From contig NZ_CP079216.1 in assembly GCF_019316905.1 (NCBI RefSeq), positions 2,418,001 to 2,482,000 on the forward strand: a stretch of 64,000 bases of DNA, written 5' to 3'. Below, piece after piece: positions 41,761 through 50,788 of the stretch. The stretch comes from Tessaracoccus palaemonis (GTDB lineage: Bacteria; Actinomycetota; Actinomycetes; Propionibacteriales; Propionibacteriaceae). How positions within the stretch are numbered: position 1 is the stretch's first letter; every line of letters begins with the position of its first letter. The notes under the pieces are model-generated. The model worked only from the letters and a program-made list of their open reading frames with translations. It was not told the origin of the DNA and did not search any database. A program made the position numbers and the translations under genes.

Positions 41761-44016
41761 TCAGCCGAGGGCCTCCGGCAGCGGGGCCTCCCAGGCGCGG
41801 CGGGCCTCGTCGAGGTCGACGGTGAACGCGCCCACGAACTCGAGCTCGCCCCCGCCGGTGACCTCACCGATGCGGGCGACGGGCACACCGTGCTCGGTGC
41901 ACAGCGCCTCGAACTCGGCCAGGGACGCCCCCGACAGCGACACGACGGCGCGGGCGGCGGACTCCGAGAACAGCGCGACCGTCGGGTCGTCGCCCGGCAG
42001 CGTCACGGCGAAGCCGAGGCCGCCCCGGAACGCCGACTCCGCGAGCGCGACGCCGAGGCCGCCCTCGCTGACGTCGTGGGCCGACGACAGCAGGCCGCGG
42101 CGGGCCGCCTCCACCACCACGTCGGCCAGCGCCTTCTCCGCGCCGAGCACGACCTGCGGGGGCATGCCGCCCAGGTGCGCGTCGTGCGCGACGGCCTCCC
42201 AGATGGAGCCGGACAGCTCCTCCCGGGTCTCGCCGAGCAGCAGCACGGCGTCGCCCGGGTGGGCGAAGCCGGAGCGCAGGCGGGTGGCGACGTCGTCGAT
42301 CACGCCCATCACGCCGACGGTGGGCGTCGGGAGGATGGGGGTCGAGGCGGTCTGGTTGTAGAGGCTGACGTTGCCGCCGGTGACGGGGATGCCGAGCTCG
42401 CGGCAGGCGTCGACGAGGCCGAGGATGGCCTCGGAGAACTGCCACATGACCTCGGGGTCCTCGGGCGAGCCGAAGTTGAGGCAGTCGGTGATGGCGACCG
42501 GCTCGGCGCCGGTGACGGCGACGTTGCGGTAGGCCTCGGCCAGCGACAGCTGCGCGCCGAGGTACGGGTTGAGGTACGAGAAGCGCGAGTTGGCGTCGAG
42601 GGCGAGCGCGATGCCTAGCCCGGTGGACTCGTCGATGCGGAGCATGCCGGCGTCCTCGGGCTGGGCCAGCACGGAGTTGCCCCGCACGTAGCGGTCGTAC
42701 TGCTGCGTGACCCAGGTCTTGTCGGCGACGTTGGGGTGCGCGAGCACCTGCAGGAGCATGGCGCGGACGGCGTCGGCGGAGTTGTCGCGCGGCAGGTCCT
42801 CGGCGCGGTCGGCGTTCAGCGCGTCGATCCAGTCGGGGCGGTGGTACGGGCGGTCGTAGACGGGGCCCTCGTGCGCGACGGTCTTCGGGTCGACGTCGAC
42901 GATGGTCTCGCCGTGCCACGAGATGATGAGGCGGTCGCCGTCGGTGACCTCGCCGACCACGGTCGCCAGCACGTCCCACTTGGCGCAGATCTCCATGAAG
43001 CGCTCGACGTTGGCGGGCTCGACGACCGCCATCATGCGCTCCTGGGACTCGCTCATCAGGATCTCCTCCGGCGCGAGGTTGGGGTCGCGCAGGGGGACGA
43101 GGTCGAGGTTGACGAACATGCCGCCGTCGCCGGCCGAGGCCAGCTCGGAGGTCGCGCAGGAGATGCCCGCGGCGCCGAAGTCCTGGATGCCGTTGACGAT
43201 GCCCGCCTGGAACAGCTCGAGCGTGCACTCGATGAGCAGCTTCTCCATGAACGGGTCGCCGACCTGGACGCTGGGACGCTTGGCCGGGCCGGTCTCGTCG
43301 AACGTCTCGGAGGCCAGGATGGAGGCGCCGCCGATGCCGTCGCCGCCGGTGGCCGCGCCGAACAGGATGACCTGGTTGCCGACGCCGGTGGCGCGGGCTA
43401 GGTGCAGGTCCTCGTGGCGGAGCACGCCGACGCACAGAGCGTTGACGAGCGGATTGCCGAGGTAGGAGGGATCGAACTGGACCTCTCCGCCGACGTTGGG
43501 CAGGCCGAGGCAGTTGCCGTAGCCGCCGACGCCGGCGACGACGCCGGGCAGCACGCGGTGCGTGTCGGGCTCGTCGAGCGGGCCGAAGCGCAGGGAGTCC
43601 ATCACGCCGATCGGGCGCGCACCCATCGCGAGGATGTCGCGGACGATGCCGCCGACGCCGGTCGCCGCGCCCTGGTAGGGCTCGACGTAGGACGGGTGGT
43701 TGTGGGACTCCGCCTTGAACGTGACGGCGTAGCCCTGGCCGATGTCGACGACGCCGGCGTTCTCGCCGATGCCGGCCAGCAGAGGTCCGCGCGGCGTGTC
43801 CTGGCTGAGCTCCCCGAACTTCTTCAGGTGCACCTTGGAGGACTTGTACGAGCAGTGCTCCGACCACATGACCGAGTACATGGCGAGCTCGGCGGAGGTG
43901 GGGCGCCGACCGAGGATCTCCTTGATCCGGAGGTACTCGTCGTCCTTGACGCCGAGGGCGGCGTAGGGCTGCTCGACGTCGGGGGTCTGGAAGGCGTTCT
44001 CTACGGTGTCTGCCAC
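41761..44016 (-). CDS. purL: Phosphoribosylformylglycinamidine synthase subunit PurL
   Basis: 751 residues from a GTG, the size of the small PurL that works with separate PurQ and PurS. '[20 protein letters not shown]' at the N-terminus, '[20 protein letters not shown]' and '[13 protein letters not shown]' are PurL landmarks; two AIR-synthase-like ATP-binding domains are recognisable. Uses ATP and ammonia from PurQ to convert FGAR to FGAM in purine synthesis. The purQ and purS genes are on the same strand but about 3.8 kb upstream, with DUF2332 and pepN genes between. Confidence 0.95.
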   Translation of the reverse strand: MADTVENAFQTPDVEQPYAALGVKDDEYLRIKEILGRRPTSAELAMYSVMWSEHCSYKSSKVHLKKFGELSQDTPRGPLLAGIGENAGVVDIGQGYAVTFKAESHNHPSYVEPYQGAATGVGGIVRDILAMGARPIGVMDSLRFGPLDEPDTHRVLPGVVAGVGGYGNCLGLPNVGGEVQFDPSYLGNPLVNALCVGVLRHEDLHLARATGVGNQVILFGAATGGDGIGGASILASETFDETGPAKRPSVQVGDPFMEKLLIECTLELFQAGIVNGIQDFGAAGISCATSELASAGDGGMFVNLDLVPLRDPNLAPEEILMSESQERMMAVVEPANVERFMEICAKWDVLATVVGEVTDGDRLIISWHGETIVDVDPKTVAHEGPVYDRPYHRPDWIDALNADRAEDLPRDNSADAVRAMLLQVLAHPNVADKTWVTQQYDRYVRGNSVLAQPEDAGMLRIDESTGLGIALALDANSRFSYLNPYLGAQLSLAEAYRNVAVTGAEPVAITDCLNFGSPEDPEVMWQFSEAILGLVDACRELGIPVTGGNVSLYNQTASTPILPTPTVGVMGVIDDVATRLRSGFAHPGDAVLLLGETREELSGSIWEAVAHDAHLGGMPPQVVLGAEKALADVVVEAARRGLLSSAHDVSEGGLGVALAESAFRGGLGFAVTLPGDDPTVALFSESAARAVVSLSGASLAEFEALCTEHGVPVARIGEVTGGGELEFVGAFTVDLDEARRAWEAPLPEALG

Positions 44017-44025
44017 AGGGTCAAT

Positions 44026-46698
44026 CTATCGCGTCGCGCGCACGCGCTCTGCCACCTGAGCCTCATGGACAGCCTCGAGGATCTGGCGCCGGAGCGTGCC
44101 TGGGGCGTCGGGGTTGGCGTCCAGCCAGGCCCGCCCCTCGTCGGCCCCGTTATCGGGGAATCCGCCGCGCACCAGGCGCAGGGCGATCTCGATCGGGTGG
44201 TCGCGCCAGACGTCCAGCAGCGTCTCGAAATACGGGCGGCGCATCGGCTCCCGCAGCGCGGACTGGCCCGGCGTGTTGTAGCCGGCCAGGATCGCGTCGA
44301 TCGTGGCGTTCGCGTCGCCGTCGATCACGTGGACCCGGTCCCAGGCCTCCCGCTTGACCGCGGCGTCGGGGGCGGCGGCCCAGCAGGTGAGGCGGGCGAG
44401 CCGGCCGGCGGCGGTGTCGTCGGCAGCCAGGGCCGCGTCCAGCTCCTCCGGGGTCGCGGCGCCGAGGGCGGCGCGCGTCTGCCACGCGGCCCAGGTGACG
44501 TCGACGGACAGCTCGAGGCCCGGGATGCCGCCGTCCTGCACCCAGGAGACGTCGCCGCCGGCCAGGGTCTCGGCGCGGAGGTAGGCCCGGGCCCAGATCT
44601 GCTGCTCGGGGGATCCGGGGGCCGCGGCCAGCGCCGCGGCGCGTGCGCCGTCGCGCCAGCGCGCCGCGAGCGTCGCGGTGTCGGTGGTGAAGCGGTCGAC
44701 GGCGTCGAAGGCCCAGGCGACAAGGGACGCGAGCACGCCGGTCTGCGTCTCGCCGGCGCCGAGGACGGCGTCGACGAAGTCCTCCGCGGACAGGTCGCCG
44801 GACCTGAGCGAGGTGCGCAGCGCGGTCCAGGCGACGGCGCGGGAGATCGGGTCGAGGTGCCCGAGGTGCGCCACGAGCGTCGCACGCGTGGTCCCGTCGA
44901 GCGCGACGGCGGCGAAGGTGTGGTCGAGGTCGTTGATCAGCACGGCGTCGGGGGCCGGCAGGCCGACGGCCTCGGGGACCTCGACCGTCGCGGCGTCGAC
45001 CGTGACGTCGAGGCGCCGCTCCAGCTTCAGCGAGCCGTCCACGACGCGGCAGAGGCCGACGGTGGTGGCGTGCGGGCGGTCGGCCGGGTATTCGTCGGGG
45101 ACCGTGCGGGAGATGCTCAGCGTGCCGACGGCGTCGCCGTCGAGCGTGACGGAGGCGGCGAGCGTGTCGTGGCCGGCGGTGCCGAGCCAGGCGGTCACCC
45201 AGCCGCTGAGGTCGCGGTCGGTCTCCTGAGCCAGGGCGCCGATGAAGTCGGTCAGGGTCGCGGACGAGTGCGCGTGGGCGGCGAAGTAGCGGCGCGACCC
45301 GGCCAGGAACGCGTCGAGGCCGACGAAGTGCACCAGCTGCGTCAGGGCCGAGGATCCCTTGGAGTAGGTGATGCGGTCGAAGTTGGTCTTGGCGGCCTCG
45401 AGGTCGGGTATGTCGGCGATGACGGGGTGGGTCGTCGGCATCGAGTCCGCGAGGTAGGCGCTGGCCTTGCGGTTGGCGGCGAAGTTGACCCAGGCGTCGT
45501 CGAAGCCGCAGGCCTCGTGCGAGACATGGCTGCCGGAGAACTCGGCGAAGCTCTCCTTGAGCCAGAGGTCGCCCCACCAGCGGCAGGTCACCAGGTCACC
45601 GAACCACATGTGGCTCATCTCGTGGACCAGCGTGTTACAGCGGGCCTGCAGCTGCGCCGGGGTGGCGGGCGAGCGGAACAGGTAGCTCTCGGTGAAGGTC
45701 ACCAGGCCGGGGTTCTCCATGGCGCCGAGGTTGTACTCGGGGACGAAGATCTGGTCGTACTTGGGGCCCCACGGGTAGTCGCCGAAGTTGGCGGTGAACC
45801 AGTCGAGGCCCTGCTTCGTGTAGGTGAACAGCACGTCGGCGTCGAGGTAGCGGGCCAGCGACCGGCGGCACAGCAGGCCGAGCTCCATCTCGCCCCAGGC
45901 GTCGACCTCGCGGTGGTACGGGCCGGCGCAGATGCAGGTGATGTAGGTGGACAGGACGCCGGTCGGCTCGTACGTGACGCGCACGACGCCGTCGGCGACG
46001 ACCTCGCGGGAGGCCTCCGGCTGGTTCGAGCCGAGCCACCACTCCTCGGGGCCGGTGAGGATGAAGGTGAACGGCGCGCGCAGGTCGGGCTGCTCGAAGT
46101 TGGGGAACACGCGGCGCGCGTCGGCGGGCTCGTACTGCGTGTAGAGGTAGGTCTCGCCGTCGGCCGGGTCGACGAAGCGGTGCAGGCCCTCGCCGGTGCG
46201 CGAGTAGCGCGCGTGGCCCGCGACGACGACGGTGTGTCGCCCGGGCGCGACGTCGGGCAGTTGGAGCCGGGCCCCGTCGTGCTCGACGGGGTGCGGTTCG
46301 CCGTCGATCGTCAGCGAGTCCACCTCGCCGATGAAGTCGATCCACAGCGGTCCGTTGAGCGCACCTGGTTCGTTGAGCGCCCCCGGTTCGTTGAGCTTGT
46401 CGAAACGCGCCGAGCCTGTCGAGGCGTTCCCCGGTTCGTTGAGCGCACCCGGTTCGTTGAGTTCGTCGAAACGCGCCGAGCCTGTCGAGGCGTTCCCCGG
46501 TTCGTTGAGCTTGTCGAAACGCGCCGAGCCTGTCGAGGCGATGCTCAGCTCGATCGTCGACGTGACGGGGAACGTCGTCGTCCCCGGGTCGCGGGCGTCG
46601 CGGATGTCGACGTCGACCGTGTAGCTGTGCACCTCAACCGCGGCGGCGCGCGCCGCGGTCTCGACCTGGCTGAGATTGGCTGAGCTCATGCTCCCCAT
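44026..46698 (-). CDS. pepN: Aminopeptidase N with in-frame repeat insertion
   Basis: 890 residues (ATG at 46698; ATG at 46689 is an alternative, neither with a good ribosome binding site). M1 family motifs: 'GAMEN' at 325-329, 'HEMSH' at 359-363 with 'WWGDLWLKESFAE' giving the third zinc ligand at Glu382. The N-terminal beta domain is interrupted by about 63 residues (54-116) made of repeats such as 'ASTGSARFDKLNEPGN', encoded by a dispersed DNA repeat array at 46349-46540; the flanking parts read on as normal PepN ('TSTIELSI' before, 'LWIDFIGEVDSLTIDG' after). The frame is kept, so a functional enzyme with an extra surface loop is possible. It lies between DUF2332 and purL. Confidence 0.93.
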   Translation of the reverse strand: MGSMSSANLSQVETAARAAAVEVHSYTVDVDIRDARDPGTTTFPVTSTIELSIASTGSARFDKLNEPGNASTGSARFDELNEPGALNEPGNASTGSARFDKLNEPGALNEPGALNGPLWIDFIGEVDSLTIDGEPHPVEHDGARLQLPDVAPGRHTVVVAGHARYSRTGEGLHRFVDPADGETYLYTQYEPADARRVFPNFEQPDLRAPFTFILTGPEEWWLGSNQPEASREVVADGVVRVTYEPTGVLSTYITCICAGPYHREVDAWGEMELGLLCRRSLARYLDADVLFTYTKQGLDWFTANFGDYPWGPKYDQIFVPEYNLGAMENPGLVTFTESYLFRSPATPAQLQARCNTLVHEMSHMWFGDLVTCRWWGDLWLKESFAEFSGSHVSHEACGFDDAWVNFAANRKASAYLADSMPTTHPVIADIPDLEAAKTNFDRITYSKGSSALTQLVHFVGLDAFLAGSRRYFAAHAHSSATLTDFIGALAQETDRDLSGWVTAWLGTAGHDTLAASVTLDGDAVGTLSISRTVPDEYPADRPHATTVGLCRVVDGSLKLERRLDVTVDAATVEVPEAVGLPAPDAVLINDLDHTFAAVALDGTTRATLVAHLGHLDPISRAVAWTALRTSLRSGDLSAEDFVDAVLGAGETQTGVLASLVAWAFDAVDRFTTDTATLAARWRDGARAAALAAAPGSPEQQIWARAYLRAETLAGGDVSWVQDGGIPGLELSVDVTWAAWQTRAALGAATPEELDAALAADDTAAGRLARLTCWAAAPDAAVKREAWDRVHVIDGDANATIDAILAGYNTPGQSALREPMRRPYFETLLDVWRDHPIEIALRLVRGGFPDNGADEGRAWLDANPDAPGTLRRQILEAVHEAQVAERVRATR
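46349..46540. repeat. TGTCGA-type repeat array inside pepN
   Basis: Three 42-base units beginning ggttcgttgagcttgtcgaa and ending gagcctgtcgaggcg occupy 46385-46426, 46451-46492 and 46499-46540. Shorter 18-base units (ggttcgttgagcgcaccc and variants) fill 46349-46384 and 46433-46450. All lengths in the array keep the pepN frame open. A related single copy lies at 9962-10002. Confidence 0.88.
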
Positions 46699-46731
46699 CC
46701 AACCACTGGCGCGGGCGCCGCGTCGCGCGGG

Positions 46732-47712
46732 TCAGCGCGGCAGCCAGCGGACCCAGCGGCCGTGGGGCGAGGCGACGGCGAGCGGCTCGCCGTCGAGGGC
46801 GAGGACAAAGTGCGGCCCGTCGACCGGCGGGGTGCGGCCGCGGAGACTCGTGACGACGGTGGGTCCCTCGAAGGAGAGCCAGTGGGCGCCGGAGGCCCGA
46901 ACGGCCGCGACGACCGCGTCGCGCTCGGGGCGCGCGAGGTAGGCCAGCGTCGCCGAATGCATGACGACGGGCGTCGCGCCGGCGGGGAGGTCGGCGAGCA
47001 GGAGGGGGAGGTCGTCGGGCGCGGAGCCGGTCAGGATCGTCGGCGGGTCGGCCGCGGCGACGGTGAGGGCGGCGGCGAGCCGCTCCTCCCTGTCGCGCTC
47101 GCCCGGCCAGACCAGCACCCGCAGCCACCGCGCGTCGTCGGGATCGGCCGCGGACAGGGGGTGCTGGTCGAGCCCTCGGCGCAGCGCGATGCGCAGGTCC
47201 GCGGGCGAGGCGGGAGGGTCGCCGTCGTGCCGGCAGTCGAGGACGGGTGCATCGGGTCCGGCGGCCGCACCGTCGGCGATGGTCGCGGGGAGGCGGTACC
47301 GGAACCGGTCGGGCAGGAGGCAGAGCCCGGCCGACGACCCGATCTCCAGCAGCGCGACGGGCTGCGGCAGGCTCGCGAGGACCGGAGCCAGCACGGCCAG
47401 CCTGCCCGGCTCGTTCGTCTGGGTGCGTCGGGCGAGGATCGTCGCCTCGATGGCCGACCAGTTCCCGTCGACCCAGTCGAGGAACTCGGGCCCCGGGTCG
47501 GTCGGCCCGTCGAGGTAACGGACGGCGGCGAGGAACAGGTTCGGCTGCCGCTTGCGACCCGGCAGCACGTCGAGCCGCGCGGTCAGCACCGGCGTCCCGG
47601 CGATCCAGCGGCACAGCTTCGACCAGACGGGCGACGTCGGCTCGGCCTCGCCGGCGAACCACCGGTACAGCTCGTCGATCGGCATCGCCTCGTACGCGTG
47701 GACCGCCTTCAT
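46732..47712 (-). CDS. DUF2332 family protein (methyltransferase-like)
   Basis: 326 residues from the ATG at 47712 behind an aggggaggg run. 'VALLEIGSSAGLCLLPDRFR' resembles an S-adenosylmethionine-binding glycine loop and is the signature of the DUF2332 family; 'VRYLDGPTDPGPEFLDWVDG' earlier and 'GPHFVLALDGEPLAVASPHG' at the end are also characteristic. The biochemical role is unknown; a methyltransferase-like Rossmann fold is an inference. A longer frame to 48378 is antisense/out-of-frame with purQ and rejected. It sits between purQ and pepN. Confidence 0.8.
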   Translation of the reverse strand: MKAVHAYEAMPIDELYRWFAGEAEPTSPVWSKLCRWIAGTPVLTARLDVLPGRKRQPNLFLAAVRYLDGPTDPGPEFLDWVDGNWSAIEATILARRTQTNEPGRLAVLAPVLASLPQPVALLEIGSSAGLCLLPDRFRYRLPATIADGAAAGPDAPVLDCRHDGDPPASPADLRIALRRGLDQHPLSAADPDDARWLRVLVWPGERDREERLAAALTVAAADPPTILTGSAPDDLPLLLADLPAGATPVVMHSATLAYLARPERDAVVAAVRASGAHWLSFEGPTVVTSLRGRTPPVDGPHFVLALDGEPLAVASPHGRWVRWLPR

Positions 47713-47742
47713 CCCCGCCCTCCCCTCACGACTGCCCTCCCC

Positions 47743-47787
47743 GTCTGGGCACCCCTTGGCGTCTGGGAAATACCGTTGGCGTCTGGG
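47743..47787. repeat. Three short direct repeats downstream of purQ
   Basis: gtctggg occurs at 47743, 47761 and 47781; the last two are extended (ttggcgtctggg). Spacing is 18 and 20 bases. The last copy can also pair with cagac at 47800-47804 across a gtgggg tract. The array fills the short gap between purQ and the DUF2332 gene and may be a dispersed intergenic element. Confidence 0.5.
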
Positions 47788-47798
47788 GTGGGGTGGGG

Positions 47799-48473
47799 TC
47801 AGACGCGCACGGCGAGGAACTGCAGCACAGACTCGAAGAACGCCTTGCCGTCGAGCGACGACCCGGTCAGCTCCTCCACGTTGTGCTCGGGGTGCGGCAT
47901 CAGGCCGACGACGTTTCCGCGCTCGTTGGTGATGCCGGCGATGTCGTTCGCGGAGCCGTTCGGGTTGTCGAGGTAGCGGAAGACGACGCGGTCGCTGTCC
48001 TCGAGCTCCTTGAGTGTCTCCGCGGACGCCTGGTAGTTCCCCTCGCCGTTCTTCAGCGCGATGGTGATCTCCTGGCCCTTCTCGAAGGCGCAGGTCCAGG
48101 TGGTGTCGATGGTCTCGACGCGCAGGCGCTCGTCGCGGCAGATGAACTGCTGGCCGGCGTTGCGGATCATCGCGCCGGGCAGGAGGTGCGCCTCGCACAG
48201 CAGCTGGAAGCCGTTGCAGATGCCCAGCACGGGCATCCCCTTCTTCGCCGCGTCGATGACGGTACCCATCACGGGGCTGAACCGGGCGATCGCGCCGCAG
48301 CGCAGGTAGTCGCCGTAGGAGAAGCCGCCGGGCAGGACGATGGCGTCGACGCCCTCGATCGAGTCGGAGCCGTGCCACAGCGGCACGGCCTCGGCGCCCG
48401 AGAGCTGCACGGCGCGCAGGGCGTCGTGGTCATCCAGGGACCCGGGGAACGTGACCACCCCGACGCGGGTCAT
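47799..48473 (-). CDS. purQ: Phosphoribosylformylglycinamidine synthase subunit PurQ
   Basis: 224 residues. Class I glutamine amidotransferase: '[20 protein letters not shown]' and the nucleophile in '[14 protein letters not shown]'; '[17 protein letters not shown]' has the catalytic His-Glu. It supplies ammonia to PurL. The start overlaps the purS stop by one base. The downstream gap holds short repeats and then a DUF2332 gene, so co-transcription with purL further on is uncertain. Confidence 0.96.
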   Translation of the reverse strand: MTRVGVVTFPGSLDDHDALRAVQLSGAEAVPLWHGSDSIEGVDAIVLPGGFSYGDYLRCGAIARFSPVMGTVIDAAKKGMPVLGICNGFQLLCEAHLLPGAMIRNAGQQFICRDERLRVETIDTTWTCAFEKGQEITIALKNGEGNYQASAETLKELEDSDRVVFRYLDNPNGSANDIAGITNERGNVVGLMPHPEHNVEELTGSSLDGKAFFESVLQFLAVRV

Positions 48474-48712
48474 CAGTCGGCCACCACGTCGAAGGACTCG
48501 ATGACGGTGTTGGCGAGCAGCGTCTCCGCCGCGCGGCCGATCTCGGCGAGCACCTCGTCGGTGACCTCGCCCTCGACCTCCACCTCGAACCGCTTGCCCT
48601 GACGGACAGAGAGGCCCTGGAAGCCGAGGCGCTTGAGGGCGCCGGTGACGGCCTTCCCCTGCGGGTCGAGGATCTCGGGCTTCGGCATGACGTTGACAAC
48701 GACGCGTGGCAT
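48473..48712 (-). CDS. purS: Phosphoribosylformylglycinamidine synthase subunit PurS
   Basis: 79 residues: '[20 protein letters not shown]' , '[20 protein letters not shown]', and '[20 protein letters not shown]'. This is the small helper that docks PurQ to PurL. First gene of the purSQ run, overlapping purQ by one base. Upstream (48713-48829) is the divergent start region of an aminotransferase gene. Confidence 0.95.
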   Translation of the reverse strand: MPRVVVNVMPKPEILDPQGKAVTGALKRLGFQGLSVRQGKRFEVEVEGEVTDEVLAEIGRAAETLLANTVIESFDVVAD

Positions 48713-48829
48713 GGCGCCACTCTAGGGCATGGCGCGGCGTCGGAGCCCTGCGCCGGGGCTACGTCCCACGACGCGGCGGGAACGCCGCGACCCCGCCGGA
48801 TCCGTGCCTTGCCGGGTAGCCTCGACGGC

Positions 48830-49999
48830 ATGGTGTCGGCCCGCTCCCAGGTTCCGCCTTTCGAGGTCATGACCATCCTCGACGAGGTGGCCCGGCTGCG
48901 CGCCCGCGGCGTCGGCGTCATCTCGCTCTGCGCGGGCGAGCCCGTCGCCGGGGCACCCACCGCCGTCGACGACGAGGCGGCCCGGCTGCACGTCGCCCAC
49001 ACGACCTTCGGCTACACCCCGGCGCTCGGCATCGCGCCGCTGCGCGAGGCGCTGGCCGGCCACTACGACCGCTGGTACGGCACCGATGTCGACCCGTCCG
49101 AGATCGCGGTCACCACCGGCTCGTCCGGCGCCTTCCTGCTCGCCTTCCTCGCCGCCTTCGACGCGGGCGACCGCGTCGCCCTGGCGAGGCCCGGCTATCC
49201 CGCGTACCGCAACATCCTCAGCTCGCTGGGCTGCGAGGTCGTCGACCTGGACTGCGGCGCCGACGTGCGCTTCCAGCCGACGGTCGAGCAGCTCGACGCC
49301 GAGCACGCACGCGGCCCGCTGGCCGGGCTGGTGCTTGCCTCGCCCGCGAACCCGACCGGCACGATGGTCACGCGCGACGAGCTGGCCGCGCTGGTCGCCT
49401 GGTGCGACGCGAACGGCGTGCGACTGGTCAGCGACGAGATCTACCACGGCGTCACCTACGGCGACTCCCGCGGCACCTCGGCCCGCGAGTTCGGGCCCGG
49501 CCCGATCGTCGTCTCATCCTGGAGCAAGTACTGGGGCATGACGGGGTGGCGGATCGGCTGGCTGCTCGCTCCCCCGGAGCTGATGTCGGCCGTCGACGCG
49601 CTGGCCGGGAACCTGGCCCTGTGCCCGCCGGCCCCGGCGCAGTTCGCGGCCCTCGAGTCGTTCACCGACACCTCGTACGCGCAGTGCGACGAGGCCGTCG
49701 CCGACTTCGCGGAGGCCCGCCGGCTGCTGCTCGACGCCGAGCCCCGCCTGGGGTGGGGAGGATCCGCACCCGCGGACGGCGCCTTCTACTACTACGCCGA
49801 CCTCGGCCCGCAGCTGGAGCACCACGGCACCTCGTCCGCCTACGCCGCGGCGCTACTGGAGGCGACGGGGGTCGCCCTGACGCCCGGCACGGACTTCGAC
49901 GCCGTCGGCGGGCACCGCACCGTCCGGGTCAGCTTCGCGGCAGGAACCGCCGCGATCCGCGAGGCGATCGAGCGGATCGTCGCCTTCCAGTCACGCTGA
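48830..49999 (+). CDS. PLP-dependent aminotransferase, class I/II (AspC-like)
   Basis: 389 residues from the ATG at 48830 (an earlier in-frame start at 48809 is possible). 'GVISLCAGEPVAGAPTAVDD' near the N-terminus, 'VTTGSSGAFLLAFLAAFDAG', 'LASPANPTGTMV', 'LVSDEIYHGVTYG', and the PLP lysine in 'VVSSWSKYWGMTGWRIGWLL'. It probably transaminates an aromatic, branched or acidic amino acid; the exact donor is not predictable. Divergent from purS. Confidence 0.88.
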   Translation: MVSARSQVPPFEVMTILDEVARLRARGVGVISLCAGEPVAGAPTAVDDEAARLHVAHTTFGYTPALGIAPLREALAGHYDRWYGTDVDPSEIAVTTGSSGAFLLAFLAAFDAGDRVALARPGYPAYRNILSSLGCEVVDLDCGADVRFQPTVEQLDAEHARGPLAGLVLASPANPTGTMVTRDELAALVAWCDANGVRLVSDEIYHGVTYGDSRGTSAREFGPGPIVVSSWSKYWGMTGWRIGWLLAPPELMSAVDALAGNLALCPPAPAQFAALESFTDTSYAQCDEAVADFAEARRLLLDAEPRLGWGGSAPADGAFYYYADLGPQLEHHGTSSAYAAALLEATGVALTPGTDFDAVGGHRTVRVSFAAGTAAIREAIERIVAFQSR

Positions 50000-50167
50000 G
50001 GGCGGCGGGTCCCACAGCTCCGTGAGCTTGCCGGTGGCCCACTCGCGGGCCATCAGCACCGCGGGGAGCAGCGCCAGCATCCAGCGGACGTGCAGGTTAG
50101 GTCGCCCGCTCCGCCCGCTCCTGCGGGTGGTGGTCCATGCCGAGACTGTAGTCCGCGCCCCGACAGC
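50000..50167. other. Intergenic stretch with a possible small reading frame remnant
   Basis: Between the aminotransferase stop and the glycosylase stop. On the minus strand a frame reading 'LHVRWMLALLPAVLMAREWA' followed by 'TGKLTELWDPPPSA' ends just inside the aminotransferase gene, but it has no clear start or ribosome binding site; it may be a decayed gene or chance. A minor agctc-cgt-gagct hairpin is at 50016-50028. Confidence 0.3.
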
Positions 50168-50788
50168 TCAGCGCGACACTGTGAGATCGCTGGTGACCCA
50201 GAACCGCAGCGGGTAGTCCACCGCGCTGCCGACGCCGATCCGCGGGCCGACTGACACGGGCGGCTCGGCTCCGGCGCGCGGGGTCAGCAGGATCCCGGCG
50301 CTCCCGTCGAGCGGGGACCCGGTGTCGGCGATGTCGATGCCGAGTGCGACGGTCAGCCTGGCCGGGCCGGCCGCCAGGTCGGCGTCGGAGCGCGTGCGGC
50401 CGCGGGCGGCTCGCCGCTCGCGGGCGAAGCCGACCCCGTCGACGATCCGGGCGGCGCGGATCAGCACCGCGGACGGGACACCCTCGTCCCCCACCACGAC
50501 GTTGAAGCACGTGTGGATGCCGAGGTGACGGTAGACGTAGGCGTGCCAGGGCGGGCCGAACGTCGCGGCGTTGCGGGCCGACGGGCCGCGGTACGAGTGG
50601 GCGGCGGGGTCCAGCCCGCCGCCATAGGCCTCCACCTCGGTGATCTCAGCCGCCACGCGGCCGTCGCCGCGGTCGACGACCAGCGAGGCGCCGAGCAGCC
50701 CGCGGGCGGCGGTCCCGACGCCGTCGAGCATGGCCCGCTGGTCGTCGGTCAGGTCTCCCCAGCCGGTCGTCGGCGGGACCCGGATCAC
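50168..50788 (-). CDS. DNA-3-methyladenine glycosylase (AAG/Mpg family)
   Basis: 206 residues from a GTG overlapping the PabC-like gene. 'AAEITEVEAYGGGLDPAAHS' with 'GPSARNAATFGPPWHAYVYR' is the signature of the alkyladenine glycosylase family: the catalytic glutamate region and the Tyr that intercalates the DNA. 'CFNVVVGDEGVPSAVLIRAA' and 'AGPARLTVALGI' follow as expected. It excises alkylated bases such as 3-methyladenine. End of a minus-strand run that begins with the sulfate genes. Confidence 0.92.
   Translation of the reverse strand: MIRVPPTTGWGDLTDDQRAMLDGVGTAARGLLGASLVVDRGDGRVAAEITEVEAYGGGLDPAAHSYRGPSARNAATFGPPWHAYVYRHLGIHTCFNVVVGDEGVPSAVLIRAARIVDGVGFARERRAARGRTRSDADLAAGPARLTVALGIDIADTGSPLDGSAGILLTPRAGAEPPVSVGPRIGVGSAVDYPLRFWVTSDLTVSR

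Noticed and set aside
46349-46540. CRISPR-like array in pepN
   Set aside because: Units are unequal (42 and 18 bases), spacers are short and not unique, no cas genes are nearby, and the repeats are translated in frame.
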